The notes: generated from the letters alone by a model not told the origin. 6,491 bases of DNA from Candidatus Pelethomonas intestinigallinarum (GCA_018712665.1 DVGP01000028.1:1-6491); one strand, 5' to 3'; positions 1-5,945 are shown, counted from the stretch's first letter. Made by a program: numbers and translations.

Positions 1-595
1 TCTCCTTGAGCACGACCTTCAGGGTGTGGAACACCTCGGCGCAGCGGCGCAGGGCTTCCTGGAAGGAGGGCGCGGAGACGGGCATGATCATGAACTCCTG
101 GATCTCCACGTTGTTGGTGGCGTGGGCGCCGCCGTTGAGGATGTTCATCATGGGCACGGGGAGCTGCTTGGCGTTGACGCCGCCGATATAGTTGTACAGG
201 CTGGTGCCCAGGCTCTCAGCGGCGGCCTTGGCGCAGGCCAGGGAGGCGCCCAGGATGGCGTTGGCGCCCAGCCGGCCCTTGTTGGGGGTGCCGTCCAGGG
301 AGATGAGGGCCTTGTCGATGGCCACCTGGTCCAGAACGTTCATGCCCACCAGGCACTCGGCGATCTCGCCGTTGACGTTGCTCACCGCGGTCTCCACGCC
401 CTTGCCGTTGTAGCGGCCCTTGTCGCCGTCCCGCAGCTCGCAGGCCTCGTAAATACCGGTGGAAGCGCCGGAGGGCACGGCGGCGCGGCCCATGGTGCCG
501 TCGTCCAGATAGACCTCCACCTCAACGGTGGGGTTGCCCCGGCTGTCCAGTATCTCGCGGCCGACAACGTCAACGATCTCAAGCATCTGCTTCAT
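1..595 (-). CDS. eno: Enolase (phosphopyruvate hydratase), N-terminal part, cut by the window edge
   Basis: Enolase converts 2-phosphoglycerate to phosphoenolpyruvate in the cytoplasm, late in glycolysis. 198 codons are present of about 430 usual for the family, so the N-terminal domain and the start of the barrel are seen and the C-terminal catalytic part lies beyond the left edge. Visible signatures are the N-terminal REILDSRGNPTVEVEV block (residues 13-28), the mobile-loop motif SGAST (42-46), the NKGRLGANAILGASLA block (105-120), the GGAHA loop with the conserved His158, and QEFMIMP (166-172) holding the Glu pair region. The ATG at 593-595 is preferred over a second in-frame ATG three codons later because an AAAGGAG ribosome binding site sits 10 nt upstream of it. 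The gene has its own strong promoter and a leader of about 120 nt, as expected for a highly expressed glycolytic gene. Identity is certain; only the missing 3' part limits the call. Confidence 0.98.
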   Translation of the reverse strand, partial: MKQMLEIVDVVGREILDSRGNPTVEVEVYLDDGTMGRAAVPSGASTGIYEACELRDGDKGRYNGKGVETAVSNVNGEIAECLVGMNVLDQVAIDKALISLDGTPNKGRLGANAILGASLACAKAAAESLGTSLYNYIGGVNAKQLPVPMMNILNGGAHATNNVEIQEFMIMPVSAPSFQEALRRCAEVFHTLKVVLKE

Positions 596-605
596 GGGAA
601 TCAAT

Positions 606-612
606 CTCCTTT
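606..612 (-). promoter_or_regulatory. Ribosome binding site of eno
   Basis: The minus strand reads AAAGGAG, 10 nt before the ATG at 595. It would be 19 nt from the alternative ATG at residue 4, so it decides the start. Confidence 0.85.
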
Positions 613-714
613 CAAATTGCGGACGGGCTGTCCCCGTGCACGGGCGGCCCGACGGCCTCCCGGGGCCCGATGGCCAGGGGGGAAGAGAAGGGGGACGGCG
701 TCCGCTGGTATCCG
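613..714 (-). promoter_or_regulatory. Structured 5' leader of eno
   Basis: This roughly 100-nt stretch lies between the predicted transcription start and the ribosome binding site of eno and holds no ORF. The minus-strand segments GCGGACG (705-699) and CGTCCGC (625-619) are perfect complements and could close almost the whole leader into one domain ending 6 nt before the Shine-Dalgarno sequence. Inside lies a 12-bp palindrome, CCCGTGCACGGG (633-644), flanked by complementary GGGC and GCCC, giving a branch hairpin. I recognise no known riboswitch or T-box core. A role in mRNA stability or in keeping the ribosome site open is inference only. Confidence 0.4.
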
Positions 715-720
715 CATAAA

Positions 721-749
721 ATTATATGTAGTTCCCCTGATTTTGTCAA
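721..749 (-). promoter_or_regulatory. Consensus sigma-A promoter of eno
   Basis: On the minus strand a perfect -35 box TTGACA (749-744) is followed after exactly 17 bp by a perfect -10 box TATAAT (726-721), in an AT-rich patch of otherwise very GC-rich DNA. Transcription should start near 714. Both hexamers matching 6/6 with ideal spacing predicts strong constitutive transcription, which fits enolase. Confidence 0.93.
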
Positions 750-854
750 GACAAGCCCCGATAAATCCCGGAAAACCGCATCTTTTCTCCCATTCCGCCA
801 GAAAGAGGGAGCGGAGGGGGAGGGGAGGCCGCGATTTTGACGGGAGGCCCCTCC

Positions 855-1802
855 CTACAGCAGGCCCATGGACCGGAAGAGGAAGGTGATGAGGAAGATG
901 GTCCCCAGGGACAGGCCGCTGGTGAGAGCCACCAGCTGGGCCGCCAGCTCCCCGTCGGAGCCCATCTGCTGGGCCATGGTGAAGGAGGACACCGCCGTGG
1001 GGGCGGCAAAGAACACCATCAGGGCCGTCAGCTCCACCCCACGGAAGCCCAGGGCCACCGCCGCCGTCAGGGCCACGGCGGGGAGGAGGACCATCCGGGC
1101 CAGGCAGGTCCAGACCAGCACCCTTCGGTTGCGGTGGAGGCCCTCCAGGGACAGGGTGGCCCCCAGCATGGTGAAGGCCAGGGGCGTGGCCACCCGGGAC
1201 ATGGTGGCCACCACGTCCACCACCATCGCCGGCAGGCGGATGCCCAGGAAGAGAAGGAGCAGGGCCAGGGCGCTGGCGATGATGAGGGGGTTTGTCACGA
1301 TGCCGGAAACCAGCTTTTTCCCGCTGACCCGGCCGCTCCCCTCCGGCCGCCAGTATTCCAGCAGCAGCACGGCGATGACGTTCATGGCCGGCACCACCAC
1401 CGCCGACAGCAGGGCCGCCACGCCGGCGTTGCCCTCGCCGTAGATGTACTCGGTGACCGCCAGGCCGAACATGACGAAGTTGCTCCTGACGATAGCCTGG
1501 ACGACGACGCCCACCTGGTCACGCCGGTGGACGAGCCGGGGTACGATCAGCAGGGACAGGGCCAGGGACAGGACCAGCCCCGCCGCCGCGAAGGCCAGGA
1601 CCTCCACACTGAAATCCTGGGCCAGATCCACGTTGTAGATGTTGTAAAAGAGCAGACAGGGCAGGAACAGGTGGAAGTTGATGGCGTCCACCCGCCGCAC
1701 CAGGGGCCGGTCCGCCATCCCCGTCTTCCGCAGAATGACCCCCGAGGCCATCATCACCAGCATGGGGAACACGACCCCCAGGGCCACCAAAAAGCTTTCC
1801 AA
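855..1802 (-). CDS. AEC-family permease (auxin efflux carrier / malonate-malate transporter type)
   Basis: A 315-residue polytopic membrane protein of the AEC family (Pfam Mem_trans), whose bacterial members are thought to carry small carboxylates such as malate or malonate; the substrate here cannot be told from sequence. About ten hydrophobic segments are arranged as five plus five around a polar central loop (about 150-165, EYWRPEGSGRVSGKK). Family landmarks are QAIVRSNFVMFGL (102-114), the NPLIIAS helix start (171-177), TPLAFTMLGATLS (206-218) and FFAAPTAVSSFTMAQQMG (264-281). The length matches the family norm of about 310. The frame stays open upstream to 1874, but the TTG at 1800-1802 is chosen because GGAGGG lies 7 nt before it and the protein then begins directly at the first helix; an earlier start would add an unrelated tail and overlap the promoter. 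The gene is divergent from pfk and upstream of eno, each with its own promoter. Confidence 0.92.
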   Translation of the reverse strand: MESFLVALGVVFPMLVMMASGVILRKTGMADRPLVRRVDAINFHLFLPCLLFYNIYNVDLAQDFSVEVLAFAAAGLVLSLALSLLIVPRLVHRRDQVGVVVQAIVRSNFVMFGLAVTEYIYGEGNAGVAALLSAVVVPAMNVIAVLLLEYWRPEGSGRVSGKKLVSGIVTNPLIIASALALLLLFLGIRLPAMVVDVVATMSRVATPLAFTMLGATLSLEGLHRNRRVLVWTCLARMVLLPAVALTAAVALGFRGVELTALMVFFAAPTAVSSFTMAQQMGSDGELAAQLVALTSGLSLGTIFLITFLFRSMGLL

Positions 1803-1809
1803 TCTCCAT

Positions 1810-1815
1810 CCCTCC
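1810..1815 (-). promoter_or_regulatory. Ribosome binding site deciding the TTG start of the permease gene
   Basis: The minus strand reads GGAGGG, 7 nt before TTG at 1802. The nearby ATG at 1808-1806 is in another frame and too close to this site, so it is not the start. Confidence 0.75.
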
Positions 1816-1846
1816 GTAGGCCGGGACTCCGGCAAAATGCAGATAC

Positions 1847-1874
1847 ATTGTACCATATGCCCGAAAAAAGGCAA
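1847..1874 (-). promoter_or_regulatory. Probable promoter of the AEC permease gene
   Basis: On the minus strand TTGCCT (1874-1869, 4/6 to the -35 consensus) is followed after 16 bp by TACAAT (1852-1847, 5/6). A TG one base before the -10 box makes it an extended -10 element. The start would fall near 1840, giving a leader of about 38 nt. It is back to back with the pfk promoter, with 31 bp between the two -35 boxes. Confidence 0.65.
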
Positions 1875-1905
1875 CGGCGTGTTTGGAGGCTTCGCAAAAT
1901 GAGGA

Positions 1906-1934
1906 TTGATTTTTTACATGATTTGCCATATAGT
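1906..1934 (+). promoter_or_regulatory. Probable sigma-A promoter of pfk
   Basis: TTGATT (1906-1911, 4/6) and TATAGT (1929-1934, 5/6) are spaced 17 bp apart in the AT-rich divergent gap. Transcription would start near 1941, leaving a leader of about 40 nt before the pfk ATG. No clear catabolite-control (cre) or other named operator was found nearby. Confidence 0.7.
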
Positions 1935-1964
1935 GTAAAAGGTAAAGTTTTGATTTCTTCCCGC

Positions 1965-1972
1965 AAAGGAGG
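1965..1972 (+). promoter_or_regulatory. Ribosome binding site of pfk
   Basis: AAAGGAGG, nearly a full complement to the 16S rRNA 3' end, sits 8 nt before the ATG at 1981 and fixes the start. Confidence 0.92.
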
Positions 1973-1980
1973 ACCTTTTC

Positions 1981-3066
1981 ATGAAGAGAAAGACACGGGT
2001 CGGTCTGGTGACCAGCGGCGGCGACTGCCAGGGATTGAACGCCGCCATCCGGGGCGTGGGCAAGGCCCTGTTCCAATATGTGGACAACATCGAGATCTTC
2101 GGCATGTACGACGGCTACCGGGGGCTCATCGAGAACGACTACAAGTTCATGGAGCCCAAGGACTTCTCCGGCATCATCGCCCAGGGCGGCACCATCCTGG
2201 GCACCTCCCGCCAGCCCTTCATCCCCGGCAAGGCCATCGTGGACAAGGAGGGCAAGGACGTGATGCCCGCCATGCTGGACACCTACAACCGTCTGAACCT
2301 GGACTGCCTGGTGGTGCTGGGGGGCAACGGCACCCAGAAGAGCGCCAAGCTCCTCCACGACGCCGGCATGAATGTCATCACCCTGCCCAAGACCATCGAC
2401 AACGACATCTACGGCACCGACGAGACCTTCGGCTTCCAGTCCGCCGCCGACATCGCCACCAACGTCATCGACTACATCCACACCACCGCCCTGGCCCACA
2501 GCCGGATCTTCCTGGTGGAGGTCATGGGCCGGGACGCCGGGTGGCTGACCCTCACCGCCGGCATCGCCGGCGGCGCCGACGTGATCCTGATTCCTGAGAT
2601 CCCCTACGACATCGAGAAGGTGGCGGAAACCATCGAGCGGCGGAAAAAGAAGGGGCGGACCTTCTCCATCGTGGCGGTGGCGGAGGGCGCCGTCTCCAAG
2701 GACGACAAGGTCCTCTCCGAGGAGGAGCGCCGCCGCCGGAAGGACGCCAACCCCTACTCCACCATCTCCTACCGCATCGCCGACGAGCTGGAGAAGATCA
2801 CCAGCCAGGAGGCCCGGGTCACCGTCCCCGGTCACTACCAGAGAGGCGGCCCCGCCTGCCCCTACGACCGGGTCCTGGCCACCCGCTTCGGCACCGCCGC
2901 CGCCCGGATGATCATGGAGCAGAAGTACGGCTGCATGGTGGGCATCCAGGGCGGGAACATCGTCCACGTTCCCCTGGAGGAGGCCGCCAGCCGGACCAAG
3001 TTCCTGCCGGTGGACCACCCCCTGATCCAGACCGCCCGGGACGCCGGCACCGGCTTCGGCGACTGA
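1981..3066 (+). CDS. pfkA: 6-phosphofructokinase, PfkA superfamily, clostridial long form
   Basis: Phosphorylates fructose 6-phosphate to fructose 1,6-bisphosphate, the committing step of glycolysis, in the cytoplasm. The 361 residues exceed E. coli PfkA (320) and suit the larger group-III-like Firmicute forms. Seen in order: phosphoryl-donor loop TSGGDCQGLNAAIRG (11-25); GTSRQPF (74-80) with Arg77, equivalent to E. coli Arg72; donor-site GGNGT (114-118); catalytic PKTIDND (136-142) with Asp140 as the base (E. coli Asp127); MGRDAGW (182-188) and GHYQRGG (284-290) for fructose 6-phosphate. Gly117 at the E. coli Gly104 position suggests ATP use, while Lys137 at position 124 is the residue typical of pyrophosphate and mixed groups, so the donor is probably ATP but not proven. 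Asn116 replaces the usual metal-linked Asp103. A Lys/Arg-rich stretch (221-254) lies between the donor and substrate halves. It is a single-gene unit with its own promoter and a strong terminator just after the stop. Confidence 0.96.
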   Translation: MKRKTRVGLVTSGGDCQGLNAAIRGVGKALFQYVDNIEIFGMYDGYRGLIENDYKFMEPKDFSGIIAQGGTILGTSRQPFIPGKAIVDKEGKDVMPAMLDTYNRLNLDCLVVLGGNGTQKSAKLLHDAGMNVITLPKTIDNDIYGTDETFGFQSAADIATNVIDYIHTTALAHSRIFLVEVMGRDAGWLTLTAGIAGGADVILIPEIPYDIEKVAETIERRKKKGRTFSIVAVAEGAVSKDDKVLSEEERRRRKDANPYSTISYRIADELEKITSQEARVTVPGHYQRGGPACPYDRVLATRFGTAAARMIMEQKYGCMVGIQGGNIVHVPLEEAASRTKFLPVDHPLIQTARDAGTGFGD

Positions 3067-3110
3067 AAAATGAGCCGCCCTGTTGCTAACAGGACGGCTC
3101 ATTTTTGCGA
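3066..3110 (+). terminator. Rho-independent terminator of pfk, probably bidirectional
   Basis: Arms 3070-3084 and 3088-3102 form a 15-position stem with one C-A mismatch (3078/3094) and a 3-nt loop. It is flanked by A5 on the left and T5 on the right, so it carries a U-tract when read from either strand. It begins at the last base of the pfk stop codon. On the minus strand it could also stop transcripts from the converging membrane-protein gene. Confidence 0.93.
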
Positions 3111-3115
3111 ACAAA

Positions 3116-3155
3116 ACGGAGGACGCGATCCGGGATCGCGTCCTCCGTCGTTTTT
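3116..3155. terminator. Second convergent terminator hairpin
   Basis: A perfect inverted repeat (3116-3131 against 3133-3148, centre 3132) built on GGAGGACGCGATCC is followed on the plus strand by T5 (3151-3155) and on the minus strand by TTTTG. It ends 16 bp from the stop of the converging membrane-protein gene and most likely terminates that transcript, backing up the pfk terminator in the other direction. The stem is unusually long and GC-rich. Confidence 0.88.
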
Positions 3156-3171
3156 CAGATCGACGCCGCTC

Positions 3172-3948
3172 TTACATCAGCTTGGTGGTGAAGTACACCA
3201 GCGCGGCGAAAAGCAGGATGCCCAGCACCCACAGCAGGTAGAAGGACGCGGCGGGGAGCAGCAGGGTCACCACGATGGACAGGGCCCCGGCGGCGCAGGC
3301 GGCGTAGAGCACCCGGTAGTCGCACTCGGGGGTGAACACCCGCAGGCCGCCCAGCTTGCCGCCCTCGGTCTGGACCCGGCGGATCAGGCCGGCCAGCACC
3401 ACCAGGGCGATGACCACCAGCACGGCGCACACGATCACCGGGACCCGCCACGTACCGGACACTCCGTTGCCGCAGACCCACACGGAGAAGAGAGACCCGG
3501 TCAGGATCACGGTAGTGGCGAAGCACTCGTGCTGGAACAGGAAGTACACCAGCCCCAGCAGCGTCAGCACCGGGACGGCGATGCACATGGCGGTGATGCC
3601 CCGGTTCTGGTCAAAGAACCGGGTGATGACCCAGCCGGAGACCGCCAGGAAGGCCCCGATCCCGGCCACCCAGGTCATGGCGGTTCGGAGCTTGGCCTGG
3701 TTCCGCTTGACCACGGCCACTACGACCCCCGCGACCAGCATGACCAGGCCCAGCCAGACGCCCCAGCGGAGGATCCGGTCCCACAGGAGCAGGGAGGAGA
3801 CGGTGCTGGCGGTGTAGAAGCGCTGTACGATAAAGAGGTAGCACTCGGCGGCGAGGCCCAGAAGAAAGACGTTGAAGACCCGGTGCAGGGCCTGGTTCTC
3901 CATCTGCTGCCGCTCGGCCCTCTTTTGACTGATTGGTTTTTTAGACAT
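3172..3948 (-). CDS. Multi-pass membrane protein of unknown function
   Basis: I do not recognise a family. The 258-residue product has a charged, Lys/Arg/Gln-rich cytoplasmic N-terminus (1-22, SKKPISQKRAERQQ) followed by about eight hydrophobic helices (roughly 24-42, 62-80, 91-109, 118-138, 143-160, 169-189, 213-231, 234-254). A polar loop at 190-212 carries RRVQTEGGKLGG and an ECDYR motif. There is no cleavable signal peptide and no recognised catalytic motif. The frame is open to 4008, but the ATG at 3946-3948 is chosen because GGAGG lies 11 nt upstream (3960-3964) and a promoter sits behind it, overlapping the longer version. It lies 123 bp downstream of mreB on the same strand with no clear terminator between, so it may be partly co-transcribed with it. 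A cell-envelope role is only a guess from that neighbour. Confidence 0.85.
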   Translation of the reverse strand: MSKKPISQKRAERQQMENQALHRVFNVFLLGLAAECYLFIVQRFYTASTVSSLLLWDRILRWGVWLGLVMLVAGVVVAVVKRNQAKLRTAMTWVAGIGAFLAVSGWVITRFFDQNRGITAMCIAVPVLTLLGLVYFLFQHECFATTVILTGSLFSVWVCGNGVSGTWRVPVIVCAVLVVIALVVLAGLIRRVQTEGGKLGGLRVFTPECDYRVLYAACAAGALSIVVTLLLPAASFYLLWVLGILLFAALVYFTTKLM

Positions 3949-3995
3949 TGTATCAAGAACCTCCGAAAGGATTCTGGGGAAACGCTCAGGGGAAA

Positions 3996-4008
3996 TTGCG
4001 CGACGCAA
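3996..4008 (-). repeat. Short inverted repeat at the transcription start of the membrane-protein gene
   Basis: TTGCG and CGCAA arms with a 3-nt centre cover the predicted start site (about 4007) of the downstream gene. It could be a small operator or the first hairpin of the mRNA. With 5-bp arms, chance is a real alternative. Confidence 0.3.
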
Positions 4009-4013
4009 CGTTC

Positions 4014-4042
4014 ATTCTATCAGATTTCCACGCGAATTGCAA
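4014..4042 (-). promoter_or_regulatory. Probable promoter of the membrane-protein gene
   Basis: On the minus strand TTGCAA (4042-4037, 4/6) and TAGAAT (4019-4014, 5/6) are 17 bp apart, with a TG before the -10 box (extended -10). The start would be near 4007, giving a leader of about 59 nt. It lies entirely between the mreB stop and this gene, so the gene can be expressed independently of mreB. Confidence 0.7.
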
Positions 4043-4071
4043 GATAAATTGACTTTGAATCGCGGGAAACC

Positions 4072-5100
4072 TCAGTTGATCTGCCGGCGGCGGGAGAGGT
4101 TGATGGTGCCCTCCTGCATGTCGGTGATCATGTCCAGGCTGCGGCCGGTCCCCTCCGCCACACAGGCGATGGCGTTCTCCGCCACCACGGTGGCGATGCC
4201 GGTGCGGGAGGAGATGAGCTTGTCGAAGCCGTGAATCAGGCTGCCGCCGCCGGTCATGACGATGCCGTTGGTGGATACGTCCGCCACCAGCTCCGGGGGC
4301 GTCCGCTCCAGCACGGAGTGGATGCTCTCCAGGATGCGCTCCGAGGGCTCCTCGAAGGCCTCCAGCATCTCAGAGGAGGACACGGTGATGGTCTTGGGCA
4401 GGCCCGTCAGCAGGCACCGGCCCTTCACATCCATGGTGATCTCCTCCTCCATGGGGTAGACGCAGCCGATGGCGATCTTCATCTTCTCCGCCGTGCTCTC
4501 GCCCACCAGGATGTTGTGCTTGCGGCGCATATACTTGACCACGGCCTCGTTGAACTGGTCCCCGGCCACCTTGATGGAGGCGGACTCCACCACGCCGGAG
4601 AGGGAGATGACGGCGATGTCGGCGGTACCGCCGCCGATATCCACCACCATGTGGCCGTCGGGCTTGGTGATGTCGATGCCCGCGCCGATGGCGGCGGCCA
4701 CAGGCTCCTCAATGAGGTACACCCGGCGGCAGCCGGCCTGGATGCCCGCGTCCACCACGGCACGCTCCTCCACCTCGGTGATGCCGGAGGGGACGCAGAT
4801 GATAACCCGGGGCTTGAAGATCATGAAGCCCGCCACCTTGCGGATGAACTCCCGGAGCATCCGCTCGGTCATGTCGTAGTCGGAGATGACGCCCTCCCGC
4901 AGGGGGCGGATGGCGACGATGTTGCCGGGGGTGCGGCCCAGCATCTGGCGGGCCTCCTCGCCAACCTTCAGGAGCTTGCCGGTATTCTTGTCCATGGCCA
5001 CCACGGATGGCTCGTTGAGAACGATGCCCTTGCCCTTGACGTAGACCAGAACGGAAGCGGTACCCAGGTCGATACCGATATCTTTCGCGAACGCGCACAT
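4072..5100 (-). CDS. mreB: Rod shape-determining protein, MreB/Mbl family
   Basis: A bacterial actin homologue that polymerises with ATP on the inner face of the membrane and guides lateral cell-wall synthesis. The 342 residues match the family. Actin-fold motifs are in order: phosphate 1 DIGIDLGTASVLVY (7-20); LNEPSVVA (28-35); GRTPGNIVAIRPL (55-67); a hydrophobic loop GFMIF (91-95) at the position used for membrane contact in MreB; IEEPVAAAIGAG (130-141) with the catalytic Glu pair; phosphate 2 VDIGGGTADIAVI (153-165); LERTPPEL (264-271); adenosine motif IVMTGGGSL (280-288). IEEPVAAAIG favours MreB over B. subtilis Mbl, which has a different sequence there, but paralogue assignment is not firm. 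The ATG at 5098-5100 follows a GAGGTGG site; an in-frame GTG three codons earlier falls inside that site. No mreC or mreD lies beside it; neighbours are comF upstream and an unknown membrane protein downstream. Confidence 0.95.
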   Translation of the reverse strand: MCAFAKDIGIDLGTASVLVYVKGKGIVLNEPSVVAMDKNTGKLLKVGEEARQMLGRTPGNIVAIRPLREGVISDYDMTERMLREFIRKVAGFMIFKPRVIICVPSGITEVEERAVVDAGIQAGCRRVYLIEEPVAAAIGAGIDITKPDGHMVVDIGGGTADIAVISLSGVVESASIKVAGDQFNEAVVKYMRRKHNILVGESTAEKMKIAIGCVYPMEEEITMDVKGRCLLTGLPKTITVSSSEMLEAFEEPSERILESIHSVLERTPPELVADVSTNGIVMTGGGSLIHGFDKLISSRTGIATVVAENAIACVAEGTGRSLDMITDMQEGTINLSRRRQIN

Positions 5101-5105
5101 AGTTT

Positions 5106-5112
5106 CCACCTC
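5106..5112 (-). promoter_or_regulatory. Ribosome binding site of mreB
   Basis: The minus strand reads GAGGTGG, ending 5 nt before the ATG at 5100 (8 nt counted from GAGG). The GTG within it (5109-5107) is in frame but would have no ribosome site of its own. Confidence 0.65.
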
Positions 5113-5158
5113 GTATTCTCTATTTTAGGCAAATTGCTTGCTTGTACTCTAAAAAATC

Positions 5159-5187
5159 ATTATACCGGGCCATTCCAAATTTTGCAA
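5159..5187 (-). promoter_or_regulatory. Sigma-A promoter of mreB
   Basis: On the minus strand TTGCAA (5187-5182, 4/6) and a perfect TATAAT (5164-5159) are separated by 17 bp, in a 150-bp AT-rich gap. The start would be near 5152, giving a leader of about 52 nt. The -35 hexamer is identical to that of the downstream membrane-protein gene. Confidence 0.82.
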
Positions 5188-5215
5188 GCAGTTACCATAA
5201 CTTTCTTTCCTCATT

Positions 5216-5267
5216 TTTGTCCAAATTCTAAGGCAAAACAGGCCCCTGCCGCCGTCTTTTGGACAAA
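5216..5267. repeat. Perfect 10-bp inverted repeat between comF and the mreB promoter
   Basis: TTTGTCCAAA (5216-5225) and TTTGGACAAA (5258-5267) are exact reverse complements with a 32-bp GC-rich spacer. The repeat starts 6 bp after the comF stop and ends about 28 bp before the mreB -35 box. There is no U-tract on the minus-strand side, so it is not a standard comF terminator. It could be a paired regulator site for mreB or an mRNA 3' stem for comF; neither is shown. Confidence 0.5.
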
Positions 5268-5273
5268 TCCAGG

Positions 5274-5945
5274 TCACGTCCCGTCCTCCTCGGGCGGCCG
5301 TCCGCCCGCCAGGGCCGCGCAGACCACCGACGCCGCCCCCGCATCCATCAGGGTCCGGGCGCAGGCGGCCAGGGTGCTGCCGGTGGTGACCACGTCGTCC
5401 ACCAGCAGGAACCGCCGCCCCGCCGCCAGCTCGGGCCGGGGGACCAAGTAGGCGGCCTCCACGTTCCGCCGCCGCTCCTCTGGAGATTTGACGGTGGACT
5501 GGGGGCGGTTGTTCCGGGCTTTTCGGAGGATTTTTTCCGCCTTTACGCCCCAGACCCTCCCCGCCGCCTCCGCAAGCAGCCGGGCCTGGTCGTAGCCCCG
5601 GGAGAAATTCCGCCGGGCGCTGACGGGGACGAAGGTCACCGCGTCGAACCGCCCGCCCAGCTCCTCCGCCGCCGTCTGGGCCAGGAGGCGGCCGAACACC
5701 GCCGCCCGTCCGGGCTTATTCTGGAACTTCAGGGCGTGGACCCCGTCCACCACCGGCCCGGCGTAGTAGAAGGTCACGGCGCAGTCGAAGCCGTCCACGC
5801 TCCGCACCGTCTCCCCAGGGCCCCGATAGGGCAGGGCCTTGGCGCACCGGGCGCAGACCTCTTTTTCTGCGTCCCCCAGGAGCGCGCCGCAGAAGGCACA
5901 CTTTGGAGGAAAAATGATATCCAAAATTGCCGCTGGGAGATCCAT
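5274..5945 (-). CDS. comF: ComF family protein (zinc-ribbon phosphoribosyltransferase-like, competence-associated)
   Basis: ComF/ComFC proteins are cytoplasmic phosphoribosyltransferase-fold proteins needed for handling incoming single-stranded DNA in transformable bacteria; many non-competent bacteria keep them with an unclear role. The 223 residues match the family (about 220-240). An N-terminal zinc site is formed by C16-x2-C19 and C31-x2-C34. Then come FYYAGPVVDGVHALKF (59-74), PVSARRNFSRGYDQARLLAE (107-126), the Arg/Gln-rich RKARNNRPQSTVKS (141-154) with RRRNVEAAY (158-166), and the PRPP-binding loop LLVDDVVTTGSTL (180-192). The ATG at 5943-5945 puts the first cysteine pair at the usual distance from the N-terminus. 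Its ribosome site is weak (AGGCAGGGA, about 6 nt away). An upstream-extended frame exists to 6203 but is made of palindrome sequence and is rejected. No late competence gene such as comFA is next to it within the window. Confidence 0.94.
   Translation of the reverse strand: MDLPAAILDIIFPPKCAFCGALLGDAEKEVCARCAKALPYRGPGETVRSVDGFDCAVTFYYAGPVVDGVHALKFQNKPGRAAVFGRLLAQTAAEELGGRFDAVTFVPVSARRNFSRGYDQARLLAEAAGRVWGVKAEKILRKARNNRPQSTVKSPEERRRNVEAAYLVPRPELAAGRRFLLVDDVVTTGSTLAACARTLMDAGAASVVCAALAGGRPPEEDGT

Noticed and set aside
801..829. Purine-rich tract as a special structure-forming element
   Set aside because: It is interrupted by pyrimidines and lacks mirror symmetry; it may simply be GC-rich spacer between the permease gene and the eno promoter.
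842..855. GGGAGG/CCTCCC hairpin at the permease stop codon as a terminator
   Set aside because: The stem is only 5-6 bp with a minimal loop and is followed on the minus strand by GTCAAAATCG, not a U-tract.
837..2597. 586-codon open frame on the plus strand across the permease gene and into pfk
   Set aside because: It is His/Gln/Gly/Arg-rich with no domain, lacks a ribosome site and is the complement shadow of the permease gene and then an off-frame of pfk; high GC removes stops.
1519..3114. 531-codon antisense frame over pfk and the permease start
   Set aside because: Low-complexity Gly/Val/Asp composition and no family motif; pfk is unmistakable on the other strand.
5133..5189. Repeated TTGC/GCAAGC words around the mreB promoter as an operator
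   Set aside because: The shared cores are only 6-7 bp with irregular spacing and partly are the -35 box itself; chance cannot be excluded.
4231..5451. 406-codon plus-strand frame over mreB
   Set aside because: Antisense shadow of mreB with His/Asp/Gly-rich composition and no ribosome site.
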